A stretch of 64,000 nucleotides of DNA from Lutraria lutraria. Its lineage: Eukaryota > Mollusca > Bivalvia > Venerida > Mactridae. Within the stretch, counting starts at the first letter, position 1; every line of letters starts with the position of its first letter. The notes under the pieces are model-generated. The model did not search any database. It worked only from the letters and a program-made list of their open reading frames with translations, and had not been told where the DNA came from. Below are positions 35,901 to 45,572 of the stretch, one piece after another. Made by a program: the position numbers and the translations under genes. Location: NCBI GenBank assembly GCA_964023205.1, contig OZ026844.1:12324790-12388789 (forward strand), read 5' to 3'.

Positions 35901-38900
35901 TCAAATTTCAAATGAAATGCGGACATTTCATTGGACGAGAAATTAGGACAAACTGTAAATTTATGTTGTGTGATTTTATCTATAGTAAGATTGTGTATGT
36001 GTATTAAGTATTGTGTGAACGCAATTCTGAAAAGAGGGGAGGGAAGAATTGAGTTTTATTTTTTTGATACTGTTGTATGACCCTGATATGTTTTGTGCTA
36101 ATGGTTGATACCATCATTCTTAATGTAGTGATGTTGTATTTGCTGGTATCAGTAGACGTAGTTAGTGTTATGTAGTAATTATGTATTATATATTAGTATT
36201 CTTGTTAGTTTACTAGTTTGACAGGTGACGGAGAATGACTGGACGGGAAATGACGGGTCGTCATTTCACAGGCTGGGGAGGTATGTGACGGGGTCAGAAT
36301 TTGGTTTCTCTTGAGTTTGAGTTTTATTGTGTTCTTTTATATCTATATATGTGTGTTCAATTATCTCCCTTTAATGATCTTATGGTCAGTGGTAAGTTGT
36401 TCCCCTTGATGGTTCAGTGGTCAGTCTTGCATGACTGAATAGATTTCAGTTGATTTTGTTAATCCCCTAAGTTATGTGTAATGATCAGTTGCACATTAGA
36501 AGTTGAATGGTCAGGATTGCTTTTGTATGCTACAGACTGAAATATCCTGTTTTATGAGTTGTAGAGTGTTTGGTAACTTTAATATTGCTTCTCTAATTTA
36601 AGTATGATGAGTTATCATAAGTATAGTTTTCTAGTAATTAATTCAAGTAATTAATTATTGTAATAAGATCTATTGCTTTGTTGTAATAAATGGCAGTATG
36701 CTGACTTTCCCTTGTTTGTAACCATTTACCAGTCTATTATTCTGTCCATACTGTAATATCTTGCACACCCTTTTATCACTAATAAATTCTCACATTTCAG
36801 AGTTTTAGATTATTGTTACCATTGAGAGAAGTTGAGAGAGTTGTTTAGTGGATCCCGTTCCACAAACGGTGAGTTTGTATATATATATGTGATGTGTTAT
36901 GTGGTTCATGTATTTTGTACTATGTGATTGTATTTGTTCTTGTAAGTAACTTAATTGTGCATATGTAAAGTATATGTATGTAATGCTTTGAAGGTATTGA
37001 TATTGGCCACTGGAATCATTGTTTGTATTGTGATGTTTTGTGCTATGTATTGTATTTAGTATTTGTTGTTTTATTATTATCTACAATGCTTGTTTTATAT
37101 TTTAGGGTCTACATTAAACATTAGATATAAAATAGATTGATATCGAAATACCGTGTCGTTGTTTATACTTGTGAGGTTGGCTAGATGAGTATATTTACAC
37201 ACCCATACACCCACCCCCTATTACAAATATATAGTTTATTTCAACATTCAATCCACATTGACAACAACCTACCCGAACAAGTATATCCGTCACTGTCAAG
37301 GTGGTAACCAGGACGACACGAGCATGTAAATGAACCCATTGTGTTTTTACATGTCTGACTACATTTTGCTGCACCAGTCGAACATTCGTCTATATCTAAA
37401 ATATTGGACAGGCCTTCATTTAGAAGAAGTAACCGGTGAATCTAGCAGAAAACATCTAACGAAAATATGCCAGTTTTATTCCCAGACGGATTTTACTGTT
37501 TGCTGGAAAACTTGTGAAGCCGTATTCAATCAATTCATACTTTAATAAATAAAGTAAAAATGGATAAGAAAATTGCATGATTTTATTATTCGAAGTTCAG
37601 AAATCCTTTGATCAGTAATGTGTTTATCGTATGTAGAAAATGTGACGTACATTAATTGTATCACAAATAATCAAAAGTAATTATATACCTAAACAAGAGA
37701 TATCATCTGAAGACAAATTGTATCCAGTTTTACAGTTGCATGTAGGAGATCCTCTAACTGTCAGACACGTATGTTCACAAGCTCCATTGTTTTCACTACA
37801 AGACAATCGTCCTACAATGATAATAAATTTTATGTAAATACACAAAACTCTACAATATGAAAAGTGTAAGTGGTGTATTACAGACTTACTTATTGTAAGA
37901 CTGACTTTTTGTATACATGCATGCTTTTTATGAATAAATGAAACCTCTACTTTTATCTGTTGTTTAACGACCTATTCGACAGTTAGGGTAATTTCAGAGC
38001 CGCCCTGCAGAGAGAGGAAAGCACCGATACACACATTGCCCTTCTCCTGTGATTTTCTAGGCACAGTACTTGGCTCGGAGATCTAATTAAATTTCAAGAA
38101 GGTTGTAAATAAAATTTTAAGCATATTACGACTGATTGGACTATACATGTAGTTTGTGTTGGAACGATTGGGTATCTTGTCATGAACATGTTGCTTACTT
38201 ACTGCAACCTTTACCATAACCAGCCGGTGTATAAGGCAGATGACAGTCGGTGCACCGGATGCTATCAGGACTTCCACCACACGACTGCTTACCTCTTTTA
38301 CAACGAGCGATGTAAATATGACTACATTCTACAAAATCAATAAAAATACGATCATACGATTTTTAAAAAATCTACATTATCTATATCTAAGTTATTTTTT
38401 ATCCAAATACATGTACCTTATGCAAAAAAAAGATATTTCTTACGTTTCAGTTGTATACAAAGTTAAATAAAATAACTTACATTTGTATTTCCCTTTAAAC
38501 AACGAATCGTCGGCTTATCTCCACAACCCCGTAACTAAATGTTTGGCGATATTGTGATTTTGGTATCATTTCAAGTTAGGAAAGAAGTTCCTATGGCTAT
38601 ACACCACTTTTTCTACTTACAATACAGTGACGCCTCTTACATCCGCGTTGAAAAATGGCACCACTTGTTGTATAAGTATACATTGCAGACTTTGCAGTTT
38701 TGATAACAGCTGGAGATATATCGTAGGATTCTGGTGATTTTGAAAGCATGGGAAATATTTTGGCAATTTAAACTGTAAAACTAACAAGTATAATTATTAA
38801 GTATTCATCCGCACACAATTTTTATAATAAAACATGATCAGAAGTGCAGTATACAGTTATAACAGGATAACAGATGGTTATGCAGTTCGCTGTATACAGA

Positions 38901-39723
38901 TCAAAGCGCTGAAGGCACTGAATTTGTTTGGGTTTTCAAATAGATGTACATGGTGTCAATACTTATACACTTGACCATCAAATTCTAATTCTGAATGATG
39001 ATAACACAGACCTTTAATTTAAAGGATGGTTTATCTAATATATTTAAACTTCGTTTCTGACAGTATTCTCAGTGATTTGATTTTCGTCTTGATGAAATCT
39101 TTATAATTTATAATGAACAAACGTACATGATTCTAGATCCCCTCAATAGGGTTAACCCAAATTACACAAACTCGTGACAAGCAATATTTACGCCAAACTT
39201 CAAATGCGATTTTCTCAAAATGGGAAAGATGACATACGGGTTTGTGGAAATAAGCCGATGGAATATTCTGTCTCGTAACGAATTAGCGTTATAAGATAAA
39301 CTGAAAGCATTATCACAAAAGATCACGGTGATACATAGCTTATATGTCTAACATCTTACTGTGTCCATATATATAGCGAAGGAACTTGCCCTTAATTGAA
39401 TATAGACAGTGTAAGAAAATGTATGAACACCGTATATCATTTGCTTTATGACATATTAATGTTCTTCTTGCATTCCTTTAGATATAAATGTATTCAAATA
39501 TTACCTGTGCAACACCTTCCACTTCTCCAGTGTTTACAAGTACAATGTCCATTTATAAACGTTCCTCCATTATAACAAAATTCATTACAGTTTTCCTGTT
39601 GATGTTTTGTATTATTTGTTACGCATGCATATTTAACTCGCTGGCGCACACCGCCACCACACGACTGAGTACAAGGTTCCCATGAGTGCCAATCGTCATA
39701 CGAAAAAGGCATACACCAACCAT
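20958..39723 (-). CDS. TSP1/EGF type I membrane protein gene, 8 exons found, 5' partial
   Basis: Eight minus-strand exons fit in order: 39723-39505, 38328-38203, 37811-37689, 37395-37273, 22021-21833, 21633-21523, 21277-21178, 20988-20958. All junctions up to the TM exon are phase 1. The product has TSP1/EGF, six-Cys, EGF and calcium-binding EGF modules, a juxtamembrane segment, a Ser/Thr-rich stalk, one TM helix and an Arg-rich tail: a cell-surface protein with a tiny cytosolic end. The signal peptide exon was not found. The intron between the fourth and fifth exon holds a 15-kb retrotransposon; without it the intron is about 230 bp. Joining across the insertion rests on strand, order and phase, so it is an inference. 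A receptor or adhesion role fits the domains but no ligand can be named. Confidence 0.65.
21178..21277 (-). CDS. Transmembrane exon
   Basis: A 100-bp exon, acceptor ttgcag, donor GTATGT, phase 1 to 2. It encodes one hydrophobic helix (SLSLLAVTTLVATVVIW) followed by RSIAR, a stop-transfer sequence that orients the protein type I. Confidence 0.75.
21523..21633 (-). CDS. Ser/Thr-rich stalk exon
   Basis: A 111-bp phase 1-1 exon, acceptor catag, donor GTAAAA. It encodes 36 residues rich in Ser, Thr, Glu and Pro (MPSSETLTTKQTSDTVKITT), as in O-glycosylated stalks next to a membrane. Confidence 0.7.
21833..22021 (-). CDS. Juxtamembrane exon of the EGF/TSP1 gene
   Basis: A 189-bp phase 1-1 exon, donor GTATGT, acceptor cgag with a weak pyrimidine tract. 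It encodes 62 residues with two cysteines (RFQCRFGQACHDVF) that I cannot assign to a domain. It is the first exon after the retrotransposon when reading on the minus strand; its weak acceptor makes the start less certain. Confidence 0.6.
22210..23156 (+). repeat. 5' LTR
   Basis: 947 bp, TG...CA. It matches 36284-37225 along its full length, with point changes and small indels. It would hold the element promoter. Confidence 0.93.
23159..23176 (+). promoter_or_regulatory. Primer-binding site, lysine-tRNA type
   Basis: TGGCGCCCAACGTG begins two bases after the 5' LTR. It matches the first 14 bases of the site complementary to the 3' end of tRNA-Lys(1,2), as known from several retroelements; the last four bases differ. 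Confidence 0.7.
23177..24718 (+). other. Retrotransposon leader, proximal part
   Basis: AT-rich and without a supported ORF. A C10 run followed by A7 lies near 23587-23603. Gypsy leaders are usually a few hundred bases; here gag starts 6.8 kb after the PBS, so the leader has grown by insertions. Confidence 0.5.
26228..27560 (-). pseudogene. LINE reverse transcriptase fragment
   Basis: Minus-strand pieces in several frames: near 27520 ESQAGFRVGMATIGHIF, then DCSKAFD, then at 27394-27131 GVRLGESLSPYLFSMYLNDL (the GVRQGxxLSPxLF motif of non-LTR reverse transcriptases), then at 26677-26228 a C-terminal segment with LLIAMTRFRLSSHPLRIE. The order and strand are right for ORF2, but the catalytic YADD region and continuous frame are gone. 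Inactive. Confidence 0.7.
27713..27734 (+). repeat. Poly-G run, about 22 bases
   Basis: An uninterrupted G tract after ttttc. It creates spurious poly-Gly and poly-Pro ORFs on the two strands. Homopolymer length may be imprecise in the assembly. Confidence 0.9.
28372..30010 (+). other. Retrotransposon leader, distal part
   Basis: AT-rich, leading to the gag ATG. No ORF is supported. Confidence 0.45.
30011..31154 (+). pseudogene. gag: gag (capsid and nucleocapsid), decayed
   Basis: Gag forms the particle and binds element RNA. The start is the ATG at 30011. A capsid-like region rich in Leu and acidic residues covers 30011-30750. A coiled-coil-like helix follows near 30840-30900. An Arg/Gly-rich stretch precedes two zinc knuckles of the CX2CX4HX4C type at about 31038-31080 and 31110-31142. 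Breaks: TGA at 30392-30394, a one-base loss near 30656, another frame change near 30790-30830, and TGA at 31059-31061 inside the first knuckle in place of its Gly. Pol starts in the -1 frame overlapping the end, as in many Gypsy elements. Confidence 0.85.
31139..35121 (+). pseudogene. pol: pol (PR-RT-RNaseH-IN), decayed
   Basis: Protease has LLDTGS near 31275. Reverse transcriptase starts near 32150 (ASPVVLVRKKNGKLRLCVDY) and has its catalytic YIDD at 32622-32633. RNase H has LHTDAS near 33105. Integrase has the HHCC finger (33860-33980) and the D,D35E triad at 34048, 34225 and 34333. A chromatin- or DNA-binding tail follows to 35121. Breaks: a frame change near 31535, a shift in a T7 run near 32415, TAA at 32979, TGA at 33375 plus a shift, TGA at 33660, a frame change near 34048 and TGA at 34543. 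The enzyme cannot be made from this copy. Confidence 0.92.
35146..35457 (+). pseudogene. Acidic C-terminal segment after integrase
   Basis: A 103-codon open stretch in the same frame as the integrase tail, separated from it by stops at 35119-35155. It is Glu/Asp-rich and ends in a short Arg/Pro stretch (PIPVPRRSNRR). It is probably the decayed end of pol. No membrane or envelope features are present. Confidence 0.5.
35706..35805. repeat. Hairpin with CpG-rich apex inside the retrotransposon
   Basis: Arms 35706-35744 and 35767-35805 are near-perfect reverse complements (agttatcgttcatattttga at the outer end). The loop gcgacgcggagcggagcgc is GC-rich, unlike its surroundings. It lies in the 3' untranslated part of the element and is probably a nested MITE or foldback. 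Confidence 0.85.
35807..35960. repeat. Second inverted repeat next to the CpG hairpin
   Basis: atttacagtttgtcttaattt at 35807 pairs with the sequence ending 35960 (aattaggacaaactgtaaat) with two mismatches. The interior contains ttttatgcgatatat, resembling the arm of the neighbouring hairpin, so the two probably form one composite insert. Confidence 0.65.
36271..36281 (+). promoter_or_regulatory. Polypurine tract
   Basis: ggctggggagg lies two bases before the 3' LTR, in the position of the plus-strand primer. It is short and has one internal pyrimidine pair. Confidence 0.55.
36284..37225 (+). repeat. 3' LTR
   Basis: 942 bp, the partner of 22210-23156, ending CTATTACA. Confidence 0.93.
37273..37395 (-). 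CDS. Calcium-binding EGF exon
   Basis: A 123-bp phase 1-1 exon, acceptor ttttag, donor GTAGGT. It starts DIDECS (first residue split across the junction) and has the aromatic/Asn segment CKNTMGSFTCSCRPGYHL, the calcium-binding EGF signature. It lies only 48 bp from the 3' LTR of the antisense retrotransposon. Confidence 0.85.
37689..37811 (-). CDS. EGF-like exon, right gene copy
   Basis: A 123-bp phase 1-1 exon with acceptor tgtag and donor GTATAT. It has six cysteines with EGF spacing; the second half reads CNCKTGYNLSSDDISC. It differs from the left paralogue in only a few residues. Confidence 0.82.
38203..38328 (-). CDS. Six-cysteine module exon, right gene copy
   Basis: The donor GTAAGT after 38203 is kept, but the acceptor used in the left copy (AG) reads TG here at 38339-38338. 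The next AG, 9 nt inside, keeps the frame and phase 1, giving a 126-bp exon from 38328. All six cysteines remain (CTDCHLPYTPAGYGKGC is unchanged). Three residues before the first cysteine would be lost. Confidence 0.65.
39505..39723 (-). CDS. TSP1 plus EGF-like exon, right gene copy
   Basis: A 219-bp phase 1-1 exon, acceptor tttag, donor G|GTAATA. It holds DWHSWEPCTQSCGGGVRQR and the EGF-like CNEFCYNGGTFINGHCTC. It is two codons longer than the left paralogue, with most changes between the two domains. Confidence 0.82.
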
Positions 39724-40689
39724 CTAAAGATTAGAAATATACAACTGCGAATAAGTCTTACATACATCCTAACAGTAAAACAACACATTTTTGCTATGGA
39801 AGTCAATGAGTGCCAATCATTTAAATTTAATTTCATAGTTTGTTGTATCAGAACCAGCTGTTATCTCTTACAATTTTTACATGACAATCCATTTATATAT
39901 GTATATATGAGACGTATTATAACACTATTACAAAATACTCTTGTATTTTATACCGTGGAATTCTGTGAAAAATAGTAACGAATATTTAGAGCCTTTTAGC
40001 AAGTTTTTATTGGTAAATAATTTCTTGAATCGCCGCGTTTTTAATTCTCCATTTACGTGTTGTGACCATGAACAGAAGCGAGCAGAGTTGCAATTGACTG
40101 TGTTCGGTGCGTGCGAGTTCTTATGTTGTTTAATATTTAAAGTTCCTTGCCAGAGGAACATTCGACATCTTATCTATCCGCCTTAGAATACTTTAATGTC
40201 AGTTTTTATTCGAATAATTATTTTACATGCAAGTGAACATGCTTATATTTATAATAAATATGTTTACACTCGTGCCTTACATTATGCATCCTATTGGTTA
40301 CATTTGTAGTAAACAAGTAATTATTGCAACAAGTGTGTGTAGGGTATAGTAGGAAACTTCATATCTGGCTATAAATATAGTAAAAGTATGTAATATACAT
40401 GTATCATTTAACCATCTTCAAACCTGAACCAAATCAGGAAATAGTATGTCAACTACAAGAAAAATCTTAATTATGCGTTTAACGGAAATTTAAGATAAAT
40501 GCCGACATTGTTTTATTCCTATTAATGATTTTGAAACTACATGTACGACCTTAGTTCTCTTGCTTTACAGCTATTGTCAATATCAATGAATAATTTATAC
40601 ACGCCCAATGCTTTACTTTGTGTTATGGCTGCGGAAGCTGGAAAAGCTATAAAGTTTGTTAATAAAAAGAAATCATTCAATACGTTTAG
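39724..40689. other. Upstream of the right TSP1 exon; no exon found
   Basis: The 5' exons of the EGF/TSP1 gene should lie in this direction, but I found no minus-strand exon with a start codon, signal peptide or phase-1 donor. Short ORFs on both strands have no support. Confidence 0.4.
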
Positions 40690-41580
40690 TGTCTCTTTGG
40701 AAATGATATATTTATCTCAACTTGATATAAAAGTATGTACTCTGGAAATACAGGCAGTGAATGTTTTATTAGAAGCGTACGGATGAATAATTGTATACTG
40801 ACAGCAAATTGTTTGTTTTAAAAGTTTTAGAACGTTGGTTTGAAAGATGAAATACTTGTTAATTTTAATTATATATTAATTTAGTTGTATACAAATAACT
40901 GTAAAACTAAAAATTGTAAAATGTGTTTACAAGATAGTGTATCGTATCGTTCACAGTTTGTTTTGCTTCAATCCACTTTTCAATTGTCTTAACAAAAGTA
41001 TTCATGATGTTATTATATCAAATGACTTGCTATAATTGTAATAAATAATAACTTACACACATGAGTCGAAGCCTGTAAAAGTACGAATAAGATGGATAAC
41101 AACATTTGTCTATTAAAAAAGCACAAAATACGAGTATTCATCCAAAATATTTTTCATTTTTCTTGGTAAAGCAAATTAACATTAAACATCATCTCACGTA
41201 TCAACTGAGCTTTTACTTCATCGTGCTCCATATATTTAAGTCTACCAGGAAGAGTCATTCTGTTATCTAACCAGCGTTGAATACTGCACATTAATTACGT
41301 CAAACCTGTATTATAAACCCGGAAAAACAAGACATACCAGGATAAAACCAACCGAATTTAATTTATTTAAAAGATATCAGCAAACGTTTATATTATGTTC
41401 ATCATACTTGTAGATAGTTGCTAGGAGACCCTCATGCAAAACAAGACGGTGAAGTATGTGTGATAATTATTCTGTATTTGTATTACAAAAGTAAGTGTTG
41501 CTCGAGTCCTCATAGAATAAGATCATTTTCATTTATCTAAGTTGTTTTAATGTAGTACAATTGCGTAGATAATTGTTACG
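40690..41580. repeat. Extra diverged copy of the duplicated block
   Basis: It matches left positions about 1766-2513 and 5232-5470 with deletions (the Tc1 core is missing). It has no Tigger element: gaatttaatttatttaaaag spans the site. It is more diverged from the left copy than 42235-43260 is. Confidence 0.65.
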
Positions 41581-42234
41581 GTATATAAACTAGTGTCATA
41601 ACATCAATTTCCTAATTAATTGAATGTTCCATCAAGTACTGTATGTTCTTTGTATCTGTGGACTTTGATGATCCCTAGTTTTCCTAAGAAACATTCATAT
41701 CCTGATAGTATAGAATAGAACGAGCATATGCAATTTTGTAAACAGCATTAATCAAATTCTCGGTTTGTAGTAAGTATTTAACCAGTCTAAACCAATGTAA
41801 CCTATTTCCTGAATTAGTTAACGAATTGTTATTCCAGACGTGTAGTGTGGATGTCGACATCAATGACAAATCTCTCCATATAATCAATAACCAACTGCCC
41901 CGACTGCTTTACAACTGTACAGCAGTAAATTCGGATTTATGTCCTACCAAAGAATGTTACGATGTATTCGTATTATTTATAATGAAACATTAAGACTGTG
42001 AAAACTAGTTTGAGAAAAACAGAATCTGAGATGATAAACAGATAATGCATAATGTAACATTAAGTATGTCTGCAATGTATACATGTCAACACTTTACTTA
42101 AGTGAGCAAGAAAATGAAGTGTGTTTCTGTTAAAAATAATAGTACCATTCAATGTCCCGACTGAAAAGACTTCATTCCAGTGTGAAACTGTGACTAACAT
42201 TACTTAACAGCCCCAAAGTTGTCAAAATCTTACT
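41581..42234. other. Spacer between duplicated blocks
   Basis: Unrelated to the left copy. The minus strand at 41887-41684 is open for 67 codons with a Trp/Asn-rich composition that could be a LINE scrap, but no motif is firm. Confidence 0.3.
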
Positions 42235-43260
42235 GTCTGCAGCATATCCCATACGCGTTCGATAGGATTTAGGTCAAGAGATCGAGCCCATTCGAGCTAT
42301 AGTTTCCCTTTCAAGATACTAATTGGTGTCAGTGGCCCTATGAGCACGGGCATTAACGTCCATGAAAATGAACTCCGGACCAATATAGCACCTGCTATCT
42401 ATCTATGAAAACTGACAGTAAAAGTTTATTCCAGCTGTATGGAATGATAGATGAAATACCCGTAAATCTTAATAATACATGTACGTTAATTTAGTTGTAT
42501 CCAAATAAAATAAACTGTGAAACTAAAATGAAATAAACTGTAAGATAGCTAGTGTACGGACATTGGACGGTCGTATCGTTCAAAATTGTCTTAACAAAAG
42601 TATTCATAATGTTATTAAATCAAATGACTTACTATAATTGTAATATTAAATAACTTACACACATGAGTTGAAGCCTGTAAAAGCACACATATTAAGATGG
42701 ACAACATTTGTCTACGAAAAAAGCACAAAATACGAGTATTTATCCAAAACATTTTTTATTTTTCTTGTTAAAGCAAATTAAGATTAATTTAAACGACATC
42801 TCATGAATCAACTGAGCGTTTACATTATTGTGCGCAATACAAAATGTATACATGTATATATAAATATATACGTTGTACTTATAAGTCTATCAGGAATATC
42901 AATTCTGTTATATTACCTGCTTCGAGCACGGCACAGATTACGTCAAACCTGTATAATAAATCGGATGTAAGCCAGAAAAAACAAGATATACCAGGATAAA
43001 ACAAATTGAATTTACAAATATTTAAAAGATATCAGCAAACGTTTATGTATTATGTATAAAATATTTTACCCATACTTCGCTAGCTCTGTTGTAGATAGAT
43101 AGTTGCTATGAGACCCGCATGCAACACATGACGGGGAAGTATGTATGATAATTATTTTGTATTTGTATTACAAAAGTAAGTATTGATTGCCCATGGAATA
43201 AGATCATATTCATTTATCTAAGTTGTTTTAATGTAGTACAATTGTGTAGATAATTATTAC
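42235..43260. repeat. Segmental duplication, right copy, with Tc1 fragment
   Basis: It matches left positions about 1822-2513 and 5232-5480. The Tc1 fragment is at 42235-42410 (minus strand). The uninterrupted stretch near 43010-43030 (aatttacaaatatttaaaag) is the empty site of the left Tigger element. Element A begins directly after 43260. Confidence 0.8.
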
Positions 43261-43645
43261 CCCAGCAAACACACAACGTTATGACAACGTTGTGTTTTAG
43301 TTGTGTATTGGTTGTATTTTTTTACAACGTTGTCACAGCGTTGTTGCAACGTTGACAACTATTTAACACAGTGTTTTGGAATGTGTAGGAGAAAGTATCA
43401 TAAAAGCAATGCATTTATGTATTGAACAGACACTGTAAAAATGCATACAGCATTGTTATCTAAAACTGGAAATTTTTACAACGTTGGTACAACGTTGTGT
43501 AAACGTTGGGCTGCAACGTTGTGTAACAACCGTGCTGTAACGTTGTGAAAACGTTAGTAAGCAACGTTATCACAACGTTGTACTAATGTTTTAGTCGCAA
43601 CGTTGTTAGAGTAACGTTATATCAACGTTTTGACAACGTTGCCAA
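43261..43645. repeat. Subterminal AACGTT array of copy A
   Basis: About a dozen or more copies of AACGTT, mostly as acaacgttgt, in both orientations because the core is self-complementary. It corresponds to 57525-57907 in copy B. Such arrays are typical transposase-binding regions. Confidence 0.85.
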
Positions 43646-44569
43646 TTTCAGTGCAAACTAGTGTAGAACATAATGAAAGTACATGTATATTCAAAATGGT
43701 TATGAATTTACTCTGCATCGTTTTATATTGCTGCAAAAACAAGATCCAATCCCTTTTGCTTAAGTGCTGCCAAATTTCAATCACAATGACATTTTTTCAT
43801 GTGTAATTCACTAATTATAGACAGTAAACAGCACATTCAACTGTTTGTTGCTCTATATTTAATGGATATAGTAGACCTGTGTTCTGTACATACATCAGGA
43901 CTATAAAGTACATGTTGTATTCGTTTTTTTCATATATGTATGTTATACATATAATGATATTCATACATGTATGCCATATCCTCAGACTGTCAATAAAGTT
44001 GAGATTTGCTTCAGAAGCGTCATTCTTAAGTGAGATTTAGGTTAAAATAAGTTTTTTGCGTGCGAGATGGCGCTTTATGCATGAAAAAATGCCTCTATTT
44101 ACACCCATGAATAAATGCATCCTATGATGTATATCAAATAAAATAAAGTCGAAGTACGTTAAATAGAATTTATTTATCAATGCACATCGTACTCTTTAGC
44201 AGCAAATAACATGTTATATTCAAAGTATCCTCACAATCACATTGAAAAACGCAGCATCAAGTCATCTGCAGCACATTATAATTCATATATGCTTAGATGA
44301 TCATGATATTGTCAATATAATATTAATTATGATATATAACACTCATTGAATATTCTTACTAGTCCTACTAATTACTGGCACTTCAAGCTGCTTTCAAAAT
44401 TGCATTGTTTTGCAGATACATGAAACGGTCAAACTCCTTCAATCCTTGATAATATCATAGCATCATTTTCCTTTGGTGTCATTACACAGATTTACCCAGT
44501 GATCAGTTTGTATTTTCCTTAATGGACGAAAGCTCTCTCTATCAGTCTATGGCAAAATTTGGGATATAG

Positions 44570-44779
44570 TTATTGCCGTAAGAGCAACTTTATTGATATG
44601 TTCATGTTGTAGTTAACCACTGGACTGGGCAGAGTTTGTTCTAAATCGGATGTATCAACCCAGAAACAGGCTCGGTTTCTCTGAAAAATTCGAAGCTCTT
44701 CATTGGTCACAATTTCGTGAAAGAAGGTTTTCTTCTGCTTCTTCATAATTTCCTTGTTGTTGACCTCTGGTGCCAACTT
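44570..44779 (-). CDS. Element-encoded small protein, exon 2 (copy A)
   Basis: The second exon of a 78-residue ORF: acceptor cgtag before 44779, 69 codons and a stop. It includes KKQKKTFFHEIVTNEELRIF and RACFWVDTSDLEQTLPSPVV. The frame is kept in copy B with only three residue changes. No family recognised. A nearby tttcag acceptor would break the frame, so the cgtag site is preferred. Confidence 0.4.
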   Translation of the reverse strand, partial: KLAPEVNNKEIMKKQKKTFFHEIVTNEELRIFQRNRACFWVDTSDLEQTLPSPVVNYNMNISIKLLLRQ

Positions 44780-45201
44780 CTACGCCTGGTTAAAAACTGA
44801 AACAAGATATACAATATTTAAATTTCAGCATGACAATGAAGTAAACATCTATAAGATACTGAAACCGGTCTTTGAATTAGTAATTTGTTGCCCTCCAATA
44901 TACTTTATGAAGAAAACTTATCTTAACCTGTCCAGGACAACCAATTTTTTATTCGGACAACCAAAATTTTGGTTTCATTAATAAATCAAAACAAAAGCAG
45001 CTAAAATTTCTGTTTGGGATAACCACATTTCAAACCTTAATTTCACAGACTGCTCAATGTAACTGTTAATAAATAATATTATTTTACGGTTTACCCCACC
45101 CACTGCACTGGTCATCTAAATTTAATCTGACCATTCAGAAATCATTCAACAAACAGATTATATCACCCAATCAATAAATATGATTATTAAAGAGAACTTA
45201 C

Positions 45202-45228
45202 CGTGGTTACAAACAATAATATCTTCAT
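45202..45228 (-). CDS. Element-encoded small protein, exon 1 (copy A)
   Basis: ATG at 45228 opens nine codons (MKILLFVTT), ending at a good donor (ACG|GTAAGT). It joins exon 2 at 44779 in phase 0. The hydrophobic start could be a short signal or anchor. Confidence 0.35.
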
Positions 45229-45527
45229 GTATTTATGTATAGATCACTGAAAAGTGGATGATAATTTCTGAAGATTTGTTGTTGTAGTCAATCTCCTAGC
45301 AGAGTTGTCGTTCGTTATCTCTCAAAAGCTATTTTCATTGCGATAGATTCGAATGATATTTTTCCGTAATTATTTCGTTGATTTCAAATTAAGTTGTTTA
45401 ACGTACTATACCATCATTAGAATTTAATACTTTAGTATGTTTAGGTACGATGTATCTTCTTTTTACTTTAAAAGAAACGTTAATTCGAATATACCGATCC
45501 TGATTCTTGAAATTAACCGTTGGAAAT

Positions 45528-45572
45528 TAACGGGTACGCGCGCGCGCCGAATTGGTCAAACATTGGAAACAA
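45528..45572. promoter_or_regulatory. Possible divergent promoter in copy A
   Basis: A CpG-rich run (tacgcgcgcgcgccg) is followed by two ATTGG words (inverted CCAAT boxes). It lies between the leftward small gene (ATG at 45228) and rightward exon-like sequences from 45620. Copy B keeps the CpG run, but one ATTGG has changed to ATTAG. Confidence 0.35.

Larger units (their letters stand above)
22210..37225 (+). mobile_element. Ty3/Gypsy LTR retrotransposon, 15 kb, decayed
   Basis: Two LTRs (22210-23156 and 36284-37225) begin TGTGACGGGG and end CTATTACA. A primer-binding site, gag, then pol in the order protease, reverse transcriptase, RNase H, integrase defines Ty3/Gypsy. There is no env-like ORF. 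The LTRs differ by about 3% by eye (roughly 28 changes), so the insertion is not recent, and gag and pol carry stops and frameshifts. The flanks are atgta and aatat, not a clean 4-6 bp duplication (aatgta versus aatata match 5 of 6 over the widest choice). It lies antisense in an intron of the EGF/TSP1 gene. Confidence 0.93.

Noticed and set aside
22210..37225. Endogenous retrovirus with env
   Set aside because: After integrase there is only an acidic segment; no signal peptide, furin site or transmembrane anchor.
37330..37545. Plus-strand 71-codon ORF
   Set aside because: It overlaps the minus-strand calcium-binding EGF exon and is its shadow.
41684..41887. Possible LINE-coded fragment
   Set aside because: Composition is suggestive, but no recognisable motif or continuing frame, so it was left as spacer.
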